From Actinomycetota bacterium (lineage in GTDB: Bacteria > Actinomycetota > Actinomycetes > Nanopelagicales > Nanopelagicaceae), in contig WLIT01000005.1 of the NCBI GenBank assembly GCA_009726125.1, forward strand, positions 1-64,000: a stretch of DNA of 64,000 nt, written 5' to 3'. Below, piece by piece: positions 18,214 to 26,001 of the stretch. The position numbers were made by a program, and so were the translations under genes. Each line of letters opens with the position of its first letter. The first letter of the stretch is position 1. The notes beneath the pieces are model-generated. The model saw only the letters and a program-made list of their open reading frames with translations, was not told the DNA's origin and ran no database searches.

Positions 18214-19563
18214 GTGAAATTAACCGTTGAGCAACTTCGTAAAGGCGTCGAAAGCGGCAAGATCGACACCGTTGTAGTTGGCGCTACCGATATGCAAGGC
18301 CGACTCCAAGGCAAGCGAATTCATGCCAAGTTCTTTCTAAATGACACCCTCGCAAATGGAACCGAAGGCTGTAATTATTTACTGGCATCAGATATCGAGA
18401 TGAACACAATCCAAGGTTATGACATCTCATCTTGGGATACTGGGTATGCCGATATGGCGATGCTTCCGGATTTGAATACTTTGCGCCCAATGCCATGGCA
18501 TGAAGGAACCGTTATGTTGATTGCAGATTTCACAGATCATCACAAACACGGAATCTCGGTTTCGCCGCGGACAATATTGAAGACCCAGTTAGAGCGCCTA
18601 GATAAAGCAGGCATGGTCGCGATGTGCGGAACTGAACTTGAGTTCATAGTTTTCAAAGAAACTTTTGAAGAGGCCTGGGATAAGGGATACAAAAACTTAA
18701 CTCCGGCCAACCAATACAACGTTGACTATTCCCTTCTTGGCACTGGCCGCGTAGAAAAATTATTGCGCGAAATTAGAAACAATATGGATGAAGCCGGTTT
18801 GATTGTTGAATCAGCAAAAGGTGAGTGTAACTTCGGACAGCATGAAATCGCCTTCCGATATGAGGATGCACTTTCAACTTGCGACAATCACGTCATCTAC
18901 AAGATGGGCGCGAAAGAGATTGCAGCAAAGCATGGATGTTCACTTACCTTTATGGCGAAGTTCAATGAGAAAGAGGGCAGCTCTTGCCATATTCATCTCT
19001 CGTTTCGCGATAAGAAGGGTGGCGCAGTTCTTGCTGGAGATGCTGGAGATGGCATGTCTAAGCAGGGCCGTTCATACTTAGCTGGGCTGCAGAAACATAT
19101 GAGCGAGCTATCACTTTTATTTGCACCAAATATAAATTCATATAAGCGATACCAAGCTGGAACCTTTGCGCCAACTGCTATCAAATGGGGCCGAGATAAT
19201 AGAACTTGTGCACTTCGCTTAGTGGGCGAAGGCCTCTCATTGCGCGTAGAAAACCGGGTTCCAGGTGGTGATGTAAACCCATATCTAGCAGTTGCTGGGA
19301 TGGTTGCTGCTGGTCTTGATGGCATTGAAAATAATTTGGAGCTGGAGCCAATTTTCACTGGAAATGCTTATGCCCTTGAAACAAATCGCGTACCAACTTC
19401 ACTTAAAGAAGCCCGTGATTTGTGGGCGAACAGCAAATGGGTCACAGAAACATTTGGCGCAGATGTTCAGAAGCATTACACACATATGGCAGATACTGAA
19501 TTAGATGCCTATTCACGAGCCGTAACAGATTGGGAGCGTTTCCGTAGTTTCGAGCGGATGTAA
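18214..19563 (+). CDS. Glutamine synthetase-like gamma-glutamyl-amine ligase
   Basis: A second glutamine synthetase fold protein, clearly divergent from GlnA at 9.7 kb. Glutamate-binding and metal motifs are kept (GTELEF, HIHLSF, NSYKRY, RVENRVPGGDVNPY), but the MFDGSS ammonium-site motif is replaced by sequence around DISSWD, and there is no adenylylation tyrosine motif. This is the pattern of PuuA/GlnA4-type ligases that join glutamate to amines. The track ORF begins at 18067, but GTG at 18214 follows a GGGGAG site with 7-base spacing and gives 449 residues beginning at the normal position. It leads a four-gene operon with aldehyde dehydrogenase, SDR and class II amidotransferase. Confidence 0.87.
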   Translation: MKLTVEQLRKGVESGKIDTVVVGATDMQGRLQGKRIHAKFFLNDTLANGTEGCNYLLASDIEMNTIQGYDISSWDTGYADMAMLPDLNTLRPMPWHEGTVMLIADFTDHHKHGISVSPRTILKTQLERLDKAGMVAMCGTELEFIVFKETFEEAWDKGYKNLTPANQYNVDYSLLGTGRVEKLLREIRNNMDEAGLIVESAKGECNFGQHEIAFRYEDALSTCDNHVIYKMGAKEIAAKHGCSLTFMAKFNEKEGSSCHIHLSFRDKKGGAVLAGDAGDGMSKQGRSYLAGLQKHMSELSLLFAPNINSYKRYQAGTFAPTAIKWGRDNRTCALRLVGEGLSLRVENRVPGGDVNPYLAVAGMVAAGLDGIENNLELEPIFTGNAYALETNRVPTSLKEARDLWANSKWVTETFGADVQKHYTHMADTELDAYSRAVTDWERFRSFERM

Positions 19564-19567
19564 ATCA

Positions 19568-20932
19568 ATGAGCAAATTCACCATAATAAATCCGACGACC
19601 GAGAAACCAGTTAAAGATATTGAACTCGCAGATCTTGCGGCAACTGACTTAGTAATAGCAAAAGCCGAGAAAGCATTTCAAAGTTGGCGCAAAGTTAACC
19701 CGGGCGATCGCGCACGGTTATTACGCAGCTTTGCAGCAATCGTTGACTCGCATATCGAAGAGCTTGCCCAACTTGAAGTTTTAAATAGCGGTCACACAAT
19801 TGGGAATGCGCGCTGGGAAGCCGGCAACGTGCGTGATGTTTTGAATTATTACAGTGCTGCACCTGAACGATTATTTGGAAAACAGATTCCAGTACCAAAT
19901 GGAATAGATATAACTTTCAAAGAACCCCTTGGCGTTATTGGAATTATCGTTCCCTGGAACTTCCCAATGCCGATTGCAGGATGGGGCTTTGGCCCAGCAC
20001 TTGCCGCTGGAAATACCTTTGTGTTAAAACCTGCTGAGATAACTCCTATGACAGCAATTCGCCTAGGAGAACTTGCGATTATGGCTGGAATCCCAGAGGG
20101 AGTATTCAACGTTATCCCTGGCAAGGGAAGCATTGTTGGTGAAAGATTTGTAACTAATCCCCTAGTTCGGAAGATAGTTTTCACTGGGTCAACAACTGTT
20201 GGAAAAGGAATTATGCGCGGCTGCGCTGATCAGGTAAAACGTTTAACACTTGAACTTGGTGGCAAGAGTGCAAATATTATTTTCGCCGACAGCGATATCC
20301 AAAAAGCGGCAGCAAATGCACCTGGGGCGGTATTTGATAATGCCGGGCAAGACTGCTGCGCTAGATCTCGATTACTTGTGCAACGTTCGGTCTTCGATAA
20401 ATTCATGGCGGAATTTGAGACAGCAGTTAAAAAATTCCGAGTTGAAGATCCAGCACTAGAAAGCGCAGAGATGGGTCCTCTGGTTTCTGCTACACAGTTA
20501 GCTCGAGTCCAGGAATATCTACCGCCAGGAACTCCCATCGCTTTCCAGGGAACAAAACCAGAAGGCCCTGGTTATTGGTTTGCGCCAACGGTCCTGCTTC
20601 CCAAAGATGCTAGTGACCGCGCATATCGCGAAGAAATTTTTGGTCCAGTAGTAAGCGTTCTGCCTTTTGAAGATGAAGCAGATGCGATTCGCATTGCAAA
20701 CGATTCAGAATATGGGCTTTCAGGATCTATCTGGTCTCGCGATATTGGCAGAGCAATTCGGGTCTCAAGAGCGGTCGAAGCCGGAAACCTTTCGGTAAAC
20801 TCAAACTCATCAGTTAGATATTGGACGCCATTTGGCGGGTATAAGCAATCCGGACTAGGTCGAGAATTAGGTCCAGATGCACTCGACGCATTTACTGAAG
20901 TTAAGAATGTTTTCTTTGACACTCAAGAATAA
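19568..20932 (+). CDS. NAD(P)-dependent aldehyde dehydrogenase
   Basis: Aldehyde dehydrogenase superfamily, 454 residues, slightly shorter than the usual 480-500. Visible are the cofactor motif PWNFPMP and FTGSTTVGK, the general base in LELGGKS and the catalytic cysteine in GQDCCARSR, plus the C-terminal FGGYKQSGLGRE block. Four bases after the ligase stop, so translationally linked. In a gamma-glutamylated amine pathway it would take the PuuC role, oxidising a gamma-glutamyl-aminoaldehyde (or free aminoaldehyde) to the acid. The exact aldehyde is unknown. Confidence 0.93.
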   Translation: MSKFTIINPTTEKPVKDIELADLAATDLVIAKAEKAFQSWRKVNPGDRARLLRSFAAIVDSHIEELAQLEVLNSGHTIGNARWEAGNVRDVLNYYSAAPERLFGKQIPVPNGIDITFKEPLGVIGIIVPWNFPMPIAGWGFGPALAAGNTFVLKPAEITPMTAIRLGELAIMAGIPEGVFNVIPGKGSIVGERFVTNPLVRKIVFTGSTTVGKGIMRGCADQVKRLTLELGGKSANIIFADSDIQKAAANAPGAVFDNAGQDCCARSRLLVQRSVFDKFMAEFETAVKKFRVEDPALESAEMGPLVSATQLARVQEYLPPGTPIAFQGTKPEGPGYWFAPTVLLPKDASDRAYREEIFGPVVSVLPFEDEADAIRIANDSEYGLSGSIWSRDIGRAIRVSRAVEAGNLSVNSNSSVRYWTPFGGYKQSGLGRELGPDALDAFTEVKNVFFDTQE

Positions 20933-20944
20933 CTAGGAGAATAA

Positions 20945-21715
20945 ATGAAACGGTTACAAGATCGCGTTGCAGTAATCACTGGTGGCGCAAGTGGAATTGG
21001 ATATGCGACCGCACAACGGTTCGTCGAAGAAGGTGCAAAGGTTGTAATAGTCGATCTAAATGAAGAGATTGGTAATAAAGTTGCGAAAGAGCTTGGCGCC
21101 ATTTTTGTAAAGGCCAACGTAACTTCTGAAGAAGATGTTGCAAGAATGTACAAGGTTGCCTTCGATGAATATGGTCGTATCGATATCGCATTCAATAATG
21201 CTGGAATTTCGCCACCAGAAGATGATTCAATTCTTACTACTGGAATCGATGCCTGGCGCTTAGTGCAGGAAGTTAACCTGACATCCGTGTATCTCTGCTG
21301 CAAAGCAGTTCTCCCTTATATGTTGAAGGCTGGCAAAGGCTCAATCATCAACACCGCATCATTCGTAGCAACTATGGCTTCTGCTACATCACAAATTTCA
21401 TATACCGCCTCAAAAGGCGGCGTACTCGCTATGACTCGTGAACTTGGAGTGCAATTTGCAAGGCAAGGTGTTCGCGTAAACGCGCTCTCCCCTGGACCAG
21501 TTAACACACCGCTGCTGCAAGAGTTATTTGCAAAAGATAAAGAGCGTGCAGCTCGTCGGTTAGTTCATATTCCACTTGGTCGCTTTGCGGAAGCAAGTGA
21601 ATTAGCAGCTGCTGTTGCATTCCTTGCATCCGATGACTCGTCATTCATCACTGCCTCAAACTTCTTAGTTGATGGTGGTATCAGCGGCGCTTATGTAACT
21701 CCACTATCTGAGTAG
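20945..21715 (+). CDS. SDR family oxidoreductase
   Basis: Classical short-chain dehydrogenase/reductase of 256 residues. The cofactor motif TGGASGIG, the structural NNAG and the catalytic S-Y-K set (Ser near 145 in TASF..., YTASK) are present, and the C-terminal VDGGISGAY ending is normal. Asp in VIVDLN after the second strand suggests NAD preference. An AGGAG site precedes the ATG. Fourth-step role in the amine cluster is inferred from operon position only; similar SDRs act on alcohols, ketoacyl chains or sugars. Confidence 0.88.
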   Translation: MKRLQDRVAVITGGASGIGYATAQRFVEEGAKVVIVDLNEEIGNKVAKELGAIFVKANVTSEEDVARMYKVAFDEYGRIDIAFNNAGISPPEDDSILTTGIDAWRLVQEVNLTSVYLCCKAVLPYMLKAGKGSIINTASFVATMASATSQISYTASKGGVLAMTRELGVQFARQGVRVNALSPGPVNTPLLQELFAKDKERAARRLVHIPLGRFAEASELAAAVAFLASDDSSFITASNFLVDGGISGAYVTPLSE

Positions 21716-21727
21716 GCGCAATAAAAA

Positions 21728-22465
21728 ATGTGCCGGCTGATGGGTTATGTATCTCCCCGTGAGATAAGTATTGAAGAGATTGCTGGTCCTAGTTTCCAGG
21801 AGTTCTCTGATCTCTCGGAGAAACATCGTGACGGTTGGGGTATTGCCACATCCACAACTGGCAAACCCTCAAATTTAATTGTGGAGACTCTTCCGGCTAA
21901 AGAAAGTTCGCAATATTCACATCTCACCAAAGAGGTTTTATCCGATGGCGCTCTGCTTCACCTGCGTTGGGCGACATCAGGTTTAGCGGTTGTCGAAGGC
22001 AATACCCATCCCTTTGAATTTGAGAATATCTCCTTTATACACAATGGTGGAATTACACCTCTAGATTCGATGGACCAATTTATCGATCCAGAATTGATCA
22101 AGCTAATGCGCGGGAACACCGATAGTGAGAAGTACTTCTATGTTTTGATTACCCAAATTAAGAAGCTGGGATTAATCGCTGGAATAAGTGCTGGGGTGAA
22201 GTTGATTAAAGAGAACTGCAATTACTCCTCAATAAACGCCATGATACTAACCTCTGATTTTTATGTAATTATCAATGAGCATAATTATGAGAAGCGGCCT
22301 AAAGGTGAAGCCGAAGATTATTACGATCTCTTTTACCGTAAAGATGAGAACGGAATCTTGGTTGCATCCTCCGGTTGGAATCAAAAGAATTGGACGAGAA
22401 TAGAGAACCATCAGATTCTCTTAATTGATCGCAAATCACTTAGCCTAGAAGCCCTCAGTATTTAA
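21728..22465 (+). CDS. Class II glutamine amidotransferase (EgtC/YafJ-like)
   Basis: N-terminal nucleophile hydrolase fold of 245 residues. Cys2 follows the initiator Met directly (MCRLMGY), the family nucleophile; further conserved blocks are RDGWGIA, LRWATSG with NTHPF, and IHNGGI. Such stand-alone class II amidotransferases include EgtC, a gamma-glutamyl hydrolase of ergothioneine synthesis. At the end of the ligase-aldehyde dehydrogenase-SDR operon it could release glutamate from a gamma-glutamylated product. Its stop shares a TTAA with the convergent SDR gene. Confidence 0.85.
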   Translation: MCRLMGYVSPREISIEEIAGPSFQEFSDLSEKHRDGWGIATSTTGKPSNLIVETLPAKESSQYSHLTKEVLSDGALLHLRWATSGLAVVEGNTHPFEFENISFIHNGGITPLDSMDQFIDPELIKLMRGNTDSEKYFYVLITQIKKLGLIAGISAGVKLIKENCNYSSINAMILTSDFYVIINEHNYEKRPKGEAEDYYDLFYRKDENGILVASSGWNQKNWTRIENHQILLIDRKSLSLEALSI

Positions 22466-23292
22466 TCTAAAAAGAAATCGAGTAAGAAATCAGTTGTTCC
22501 AGGCTTAACTGAATACTTCTCGAGATCAGTAATGCCTTCAGATGCTAGGACCTCATCGTCAACAAAGAAATTTCCGGTCGTTGTCTTAGCATCTCGATTT
22601 AGGATTATGTAAGCGGTATCAGAAAGTATCTCGGGCTTACGACAGAAATCAGTATCCACGCCAGGAATCATTTGAAGCGCTGCAGTATCAATTGCCGTTC
22701 TGGGCCAGAGCGCATTTACTGCGATTCCATCACGTTTAAATTCTTCCGCCATTCCAAGAACACACATACTCATTCCATATTTGGACATCGTGTATGCAAC
22801 GTGGTTCTTAAACCATTTCGCTTTCATCGAAAGCGGTGGCGACAAAGTAAGGATGTGCGGATTTCGACCAGCCTTCGCACTCTCTCGAAGATGAGGTACA
22901 GCTGCTTGTGAAGTTAGAAATGTTCCCCGAACATTTACATCGAACATCAAGTCAAAGCGTTTGGCGGGAGTCTTCTCTGTTGGCGTTAAATTAATTGCAC
23001 TCGCATTGTTTATCAAAATATCTATGCCACCAAATTGTGCTGCGGCCTTGTTTACTGCCACAACAATCGCATCCTCATCTCGGATGTCACATTGGATTGG
23101 TAGCGCAATCCCGCCAGCAGCCTCAATCTCTTTAGCCGCAGAAAAAATAGTTCCTGGAAGTTTTGGATTCTCTTCTGCAGTCTTAGCCGCAATCGCGATG
23201 CTTGCGCCATCGGCGGCAGCACGAAGAGCAATCGCTAAACCAATACCGCGAGAGCCGCCTGTGATGAATATTCGTTTTCCAGCAAGTGACAT
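22462..23292 (-). CDS. SDR family oxidoreductase (HSDL2-like)
   Basis: Short-chain dehydrogenase of 276 residues with the NADP-type fold TGGSRGIG (about residues 11-18), NNAS instead of NNAG, and an active-site YTMSKYG. The AAKTAEENPKLPGTI segment near residue 35-50 is characteristic of the HSDL2-like group, which in other organisms is linked to fatty acid or peroxisomal metabolism. It follows an enoyl-CoA hydratase by 6 bases on the same strand, supporting a role in acyl-CoA or related lipid breakdown. Confidence 0.85.
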   Translation of the reverse strand: MSLAGKRIFITGGSRGIGLAIALRAAADGASIAIAAKTAEENPKLPGTIFSAAKEIEAAGGIALPIQCDIRDEDAIVVAVNKAAAQFGGIDILINNASAINLTPTEKTPAKRFDLMFDVNVRGTFLTSQAAVPHLRESAKAGRNPHILTLSPPLSMKAKWFKNHVAYTMSKYGMSMCVLGMAEEFKRDGIAVNALWPRTAIDTAALQMIPGVDTDFCRKPEILSDTAYIILNRDAKTTTGNFFVDDEVLASEGITDLEKYSVKPGTTDFLLDFFLD

Positions 23293-23298
23293 CTTGAT

Positions 23299-24045
23299 TT
23301 ACCCCTTGTTTTTCTTCTCGAGAAATTTCATAAATGCAATTTGTGCTTCATCAGATTCAAGTGCGATTCTAAATAATTCGCCTTCAGCTTCCATAACCAT
23401 TGCGACCGCTTGATGATGCCCACTCTTTAAAAGAGCCTTCGTATTAATTACCGCAGTAGGCGGTTGATTTGCAATAACCTCTGCAACTTCTAGCGCCTTT
23501 GCAAGTGGATCGGAAACAATCTCATTTACCAAACGCATCTCGTGCGCTTCGGTTCCAGAGAAGTCGCGACCAGTCAAGAAAATTTCCGAAGCAATTGCGT
23601 GTCCAACAAGACGCGGAAATAAAATTGAAGACCCAGCCTCAGGAACTAGTCCGAGTGAAACAAAGGGCATGGATAATTTTGCATCAGCTGTTGCATAAAC
23701 AAGATCACAGTGCATCAACATCGTGGTTCCGATGCCAACAGCATTTCCGTGAACAGCCGCAATTAGTGGTTTAGGAAAATCATGAAGGACTGATAAGAAT
23801 TGCATCACGGGTGAATCAGGACCTGTAGGTGGTGTATTTAAGAAGTCCATAATGTCGTTGCCGCCAGTAAAAGCGCTGCCGGCTCCTGTAATTACAACGA
23901 CCCGGATGTCGAAATCATCTTTGGCCTCGCCTAGCGCTCTTGAAAGATCGGAATACATCGCAGGTGTAAGCGCATTCTTCTTCTCTGGGCGATCCAAGGT
24001 GAGCGTTAAGACCTGGTTCATTTTAGTTGTTGTGATATTCCCCAT
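23299..24045 (-). CDS. Enoyl-CoA hydratase/isomerase family protein
   Basis: Crotonase-fold protein of 248 residues. The oxyanion-hole segments GAGSAFTGGNDIMDF (about 55-70) and AVHGNAVGIGTTM (about 100-112) are visible. A Glu in LGLVPEAGSS sits at the second catalytic position, while the first catalytic glutamate position near residue 112 appears to be Thr/Met, so this may be an isomerase or other crotonase rather than a standard hydratase. Start ATG at 24045 or the internal Met9 are both possible. It leads a two-gene operon with the SDR. Confidence 0.85.
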   Translation of the reverse strand: MGNITTTKMNQVLTLTLDRPEKKNALTPAMYSDLSRALGEAKDDFDIRVVVITGAGSAFTGGNDIMDFLNTPPTGPDSPVMQFLSVLHDFPKPLIAAVHGNAVGIGTTMLMHCDLVYATADAKLSMPFVSLGLVPEAGSSILFPRLVGHAIASEIFLTGRDFSGTEAHEMRLVNEIVSDPLAKALEVAEVIANQPPTAVINTKALLKSGHHQAVAMVMEAEGELFRIALESDEAQIAFMKFLEKKNKG

Positions 24046-24121
24046 TAGGAGAGTTTATGGTGGACAATGAGGAAAGCCAACATAACTGTCGAAAATCAGA
24101 AAGGGCTTTGGGGATCTCACT

Positions 24122-24439
24122 ATGAAGAGAATCAGAGTAATGAGCCGTGAGTTAACTCCCTTTGAACATTTAGTCGCCCAACACCTATGCGATGGACTTT
24201 CAAATATTGCAGTCGCTAGAGCAACAGCGCATAGCGAAAAAGTAATCGAAAATACGGTATCCAGAATGGCACCAGTATTTGGAATCAAATCAGATAGTGA
24301 TACCAATATTCGCGTACTTCTTGCGCTGGCATACCGAGCCCACTTCGGCGATGGCTCTTTTGATAAGTTAGATATCGGTTGCTCTCATAGCAAAGTTGGG
24401 CCAGATGGTAAGTCATATTGCGATAAGCATGTCGATTAA
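24122..24439 (+). CDS. Small LuxR-type helix-turn-helix protein with C-terminal Cys/His motif
   Basis: A 105-residue protein. Residues about 8-70 read as a GerE/LuxR-type DNA-binding domain (LTPFEHLVAQHLCDGLSNIAVARAT..., with the recognition helix KVIENTVSRM). No receiver or ligand domain precedes it. The C-terminus has Cys87-x-His89 ... Cys100-x2-His103, which could bind a metal ion or iron-sulfur cluster, though this is only a residue pattern. GGGGA lies 7 bases before the ATG. It is followed after 178 bases by a membrane protein gene whose leader holds a repeated GCTAGCACT element, a possible target. Confidence 0.7.
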   Translation: MKRIRVMSRELTPFEHLVAQHLCDGLSNIAVARATAHSEKVIENTVSRMAPVFGIKSDSDTNIRVLLALAYRAHFGDGSFDKLDIGCSHSKVGPDGKSYCDKHVD

Positions 24440-24474
24440 AAACTCCAGCTGAAATCTTCTTTTAGTTTTCAAGG

Positions 24475-24510
24475 GCTAGCACTCACTCAATTTACTTTGG
24501 TGCTAGCACT
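24475..24510. promoter_or_regulatory. GCTAGCACT repeat pair upstream of the membrane protein gene
   Basis: GCTAGCACT occurs at 24475-24483 and again at 24502-24510, 27 bases apart. Because GCTAGC is a palindrome, the pair also forms the inverted repeat GCTAGCAC...GTGCTAGC with a 17-base gap. TTGCAC just after the second copy could serve as a -35. Likely an operator or paired binding site for an unidentified regulator. Confidence 0.5.
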
Positions 24511-24617
24511 TGCACTTTTGTACATACCACTCGCTCTGATACTCCAAACTAATAGCGATATGAAACTTCTCCAGGTTTTATATCAATATATTCCGGAGAG
24601 CATAGAAGGAGAACAAA

Positions 24618-25199
24618 ATGAATAGAAAATCATTCGACAAAATCGCTAGCGTAATTGGACTGCTGCTTGCAGGCTTCCTGATCATTCTTGGTGGAATTTT
24701 GCAATACGGCGGCAACTTTGCTGCGGATCAAGTGGCGGCTCAATTAGAACCACAAGCCATCACTATTCCAGCAGAAAATGGTGATCCAAAAGCCACTGAT
24801 GATGTAAAGAAATTTTTCGCAGATAATGGAAATATGATCATGTCGACAGGTAAGCAAGCACAGATGTATGCCGATCACTACATCGGTTTCCATATGGCAG
24901 AAATGCCTACATATGCCGCAGCATCAAATGCGAACCGTGCCGCGGCAGGCGCGCTAGCAGCTGATCCAGCTAACGCTGAATTACAAGCAAAATCCAAGCA
25001 GGCTTCGGGAACTGTCGAAACTGTTTTCAAGGGACAAGCACTTCGCGGAATGCTACTTAACGCTTACGCCTTCGGAATGCTCGGTGACATTGCAATTGTT
25101 GCCAGTTATGTAACTTTCGCTGGTGGCTTGATTTTCTTAATCTTGGCGCTACTCGGTTTCGCTCATCTTCGTAGAGTTGATACTGACTCAGTTATCTAA
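24618..25199 (+). CDS. Membrane protein with two transmembrane segments, unknown function
   Basis: I do not recognise a named family. The 193-residue protein has an N-terminal hydrophobic helix (about 11-31) and a C-terminal helix (about 157-182), with a roughly 120-residue Ala-rich, mildly acidic region between them that probably lies outside the cytoplasm. It has a strong AGAAGGAG ribosome site, a leader with paired GCTAGCACT elements and its own terminator, so it is an independently regulated, probably well-translated single gene. The topology recalls small actinobacterial envelope proteins of unknown role. Confidence 0.75.
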   Translation: MNRKSFDKIASVIGLLLAGFLIILGGILQYGGNFAADQVAAQLEPQAITIPAENGDPKATDDVKKFFADNGNMIMSTGKQAQMYADHYIGFHMAEMPTYAAASNANRAAAGALAADPANAELQAKSKQASGTVETVFKGQALRGMLLNAYAFGMLGDIAIVASYVTFAGGLIFLILALLGFAHLRRVDTDSVI

Positions 25200-25241
25200 A
25201 GCAAACTAGAAACCAAACAGAGACCTCATCTCTCCGTGAGG

Positions 25242-25279
25242 AAAGGCCCCTAGCTCGAAAGAGTGCGGGGCCTTTTAGA
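25242..25279 (+). terminator. Rho-independent terminator after the membrane protein gene
   Basis: AAAGGCCCC (25242-25250) pairs with GGGGCCTTTT (25267-25276); the 16-base loop holds a nested CTC-GAAA-GAG hairpin. The stem runs into T residues. It separates the membrane protein gene from the LysE gene. Confidence 0.88.
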
Positions 25280-25285
25280 ATTGTC

Positions 25286-25960
25286 ATGTCGTATGCTCGC
25301 TCAATGAGCTCCTTAGTAGTAATTCCCTCGCGCCTCTGGGAATACTGCATTGCTGCAGTCATTATTATTTTGGCTCCTGGCCCTTCAGTCCTATTTGTAA
25401 TCGCTCGGGCTATCGCTTGGGGTCGCGCTACTGCGATTGCGACGGTTGCTGGAAATGTTATGGGAGCTTTTTCGCTCTCTGTTGTTGTAGCTGTTGGGCT
25501 AGGCCCAATTTTGCAGAGATCTGAACTGGCCTTCACAAGCGTTCAAGTTTTAGGTGGTGGATATCTGGTCTATCTTGGAATTTCTGCAATCAAACATAGT
25601 CAAATTCATGCAAGTGATATGACCAACCAAGGTGACATCAGACCTTCAAAATGGAAATCTATTCGTGAAGGGTATTGGGTAGGGGCTCTTAACCCGAAGG
25701 GAATTGTTTTCTTCGCGGCAATTTTGCCACAGTTCGTTGATCGCGAAGCTGGGGGCGTAACTTCACAGTTAATTTTGATGGGCGCAATCTTTGGAATCTT
25801 TGCCTTCTTCTCTGATGGCGGTTGGGGAATTCTTGCAGGAACAATTAGAAATTGGTTGGCCACCGAGATGATTCGTCTGGTCCGGATGCGCATGGCTGGC
25901 GGGATCGTCATGATCCTTCTCGGTATTTTTACTCTTATTTCAGCGATTCCTCGCAAATAA
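25286..25960 (+). CDS. LysE/RhtB family amino acid exporter
   Basis: A 224-residue integral membrane protein with about six hydrophobic segments. The N-terminal block APGPSVLFVIARAIAWGR is the family signature (G-P-x-x-x... near residue 30), and LGGGYLVYLGI and NPKGIVFF are further conserved blocks. Such proteins export amino acids or related metabolites. The track start ATG at 25286 lies only 10 bases from the preceding terminator stem; Met7 (25304) is an alternative start and is closer to the usual length. No ribosome site is clear for either. Confidence 0.88.
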   Translation: MSYARSMSSLVVIPSRLWEYCIAAVIIILAPGPSVLFVIARAIAWGRATAIATVAGNVMGAFSLSVVVAVGLGPILQRSELAFTSVQVLGGGYLVYLGISAIKHSQIHASDMTNQGDIRPSKWKSIREGYWVGALNPKGIVFFAAILPQFVDREAGGVTSQLILMGAIFGIFAFFSDGGWGILAGTIRNWLATEMIRLVRMRMAGGIVMILLGIFTLISAIPRK

Positions 25961-26001
25961 CGCAACTGATGTCAGTGCGATAGCCCAGAATAGGAAGATA
26001 T

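Noticed and set aside
24475-24510. CIRCE-like heat-shock operator
   Set aside because: The arms resemble AGCACTC but the second arm is GTGCTAGC rather than GAGTGCTAA and the spacing is 17 rather than 9-13 bases; the downstream gene is not a chaperone.
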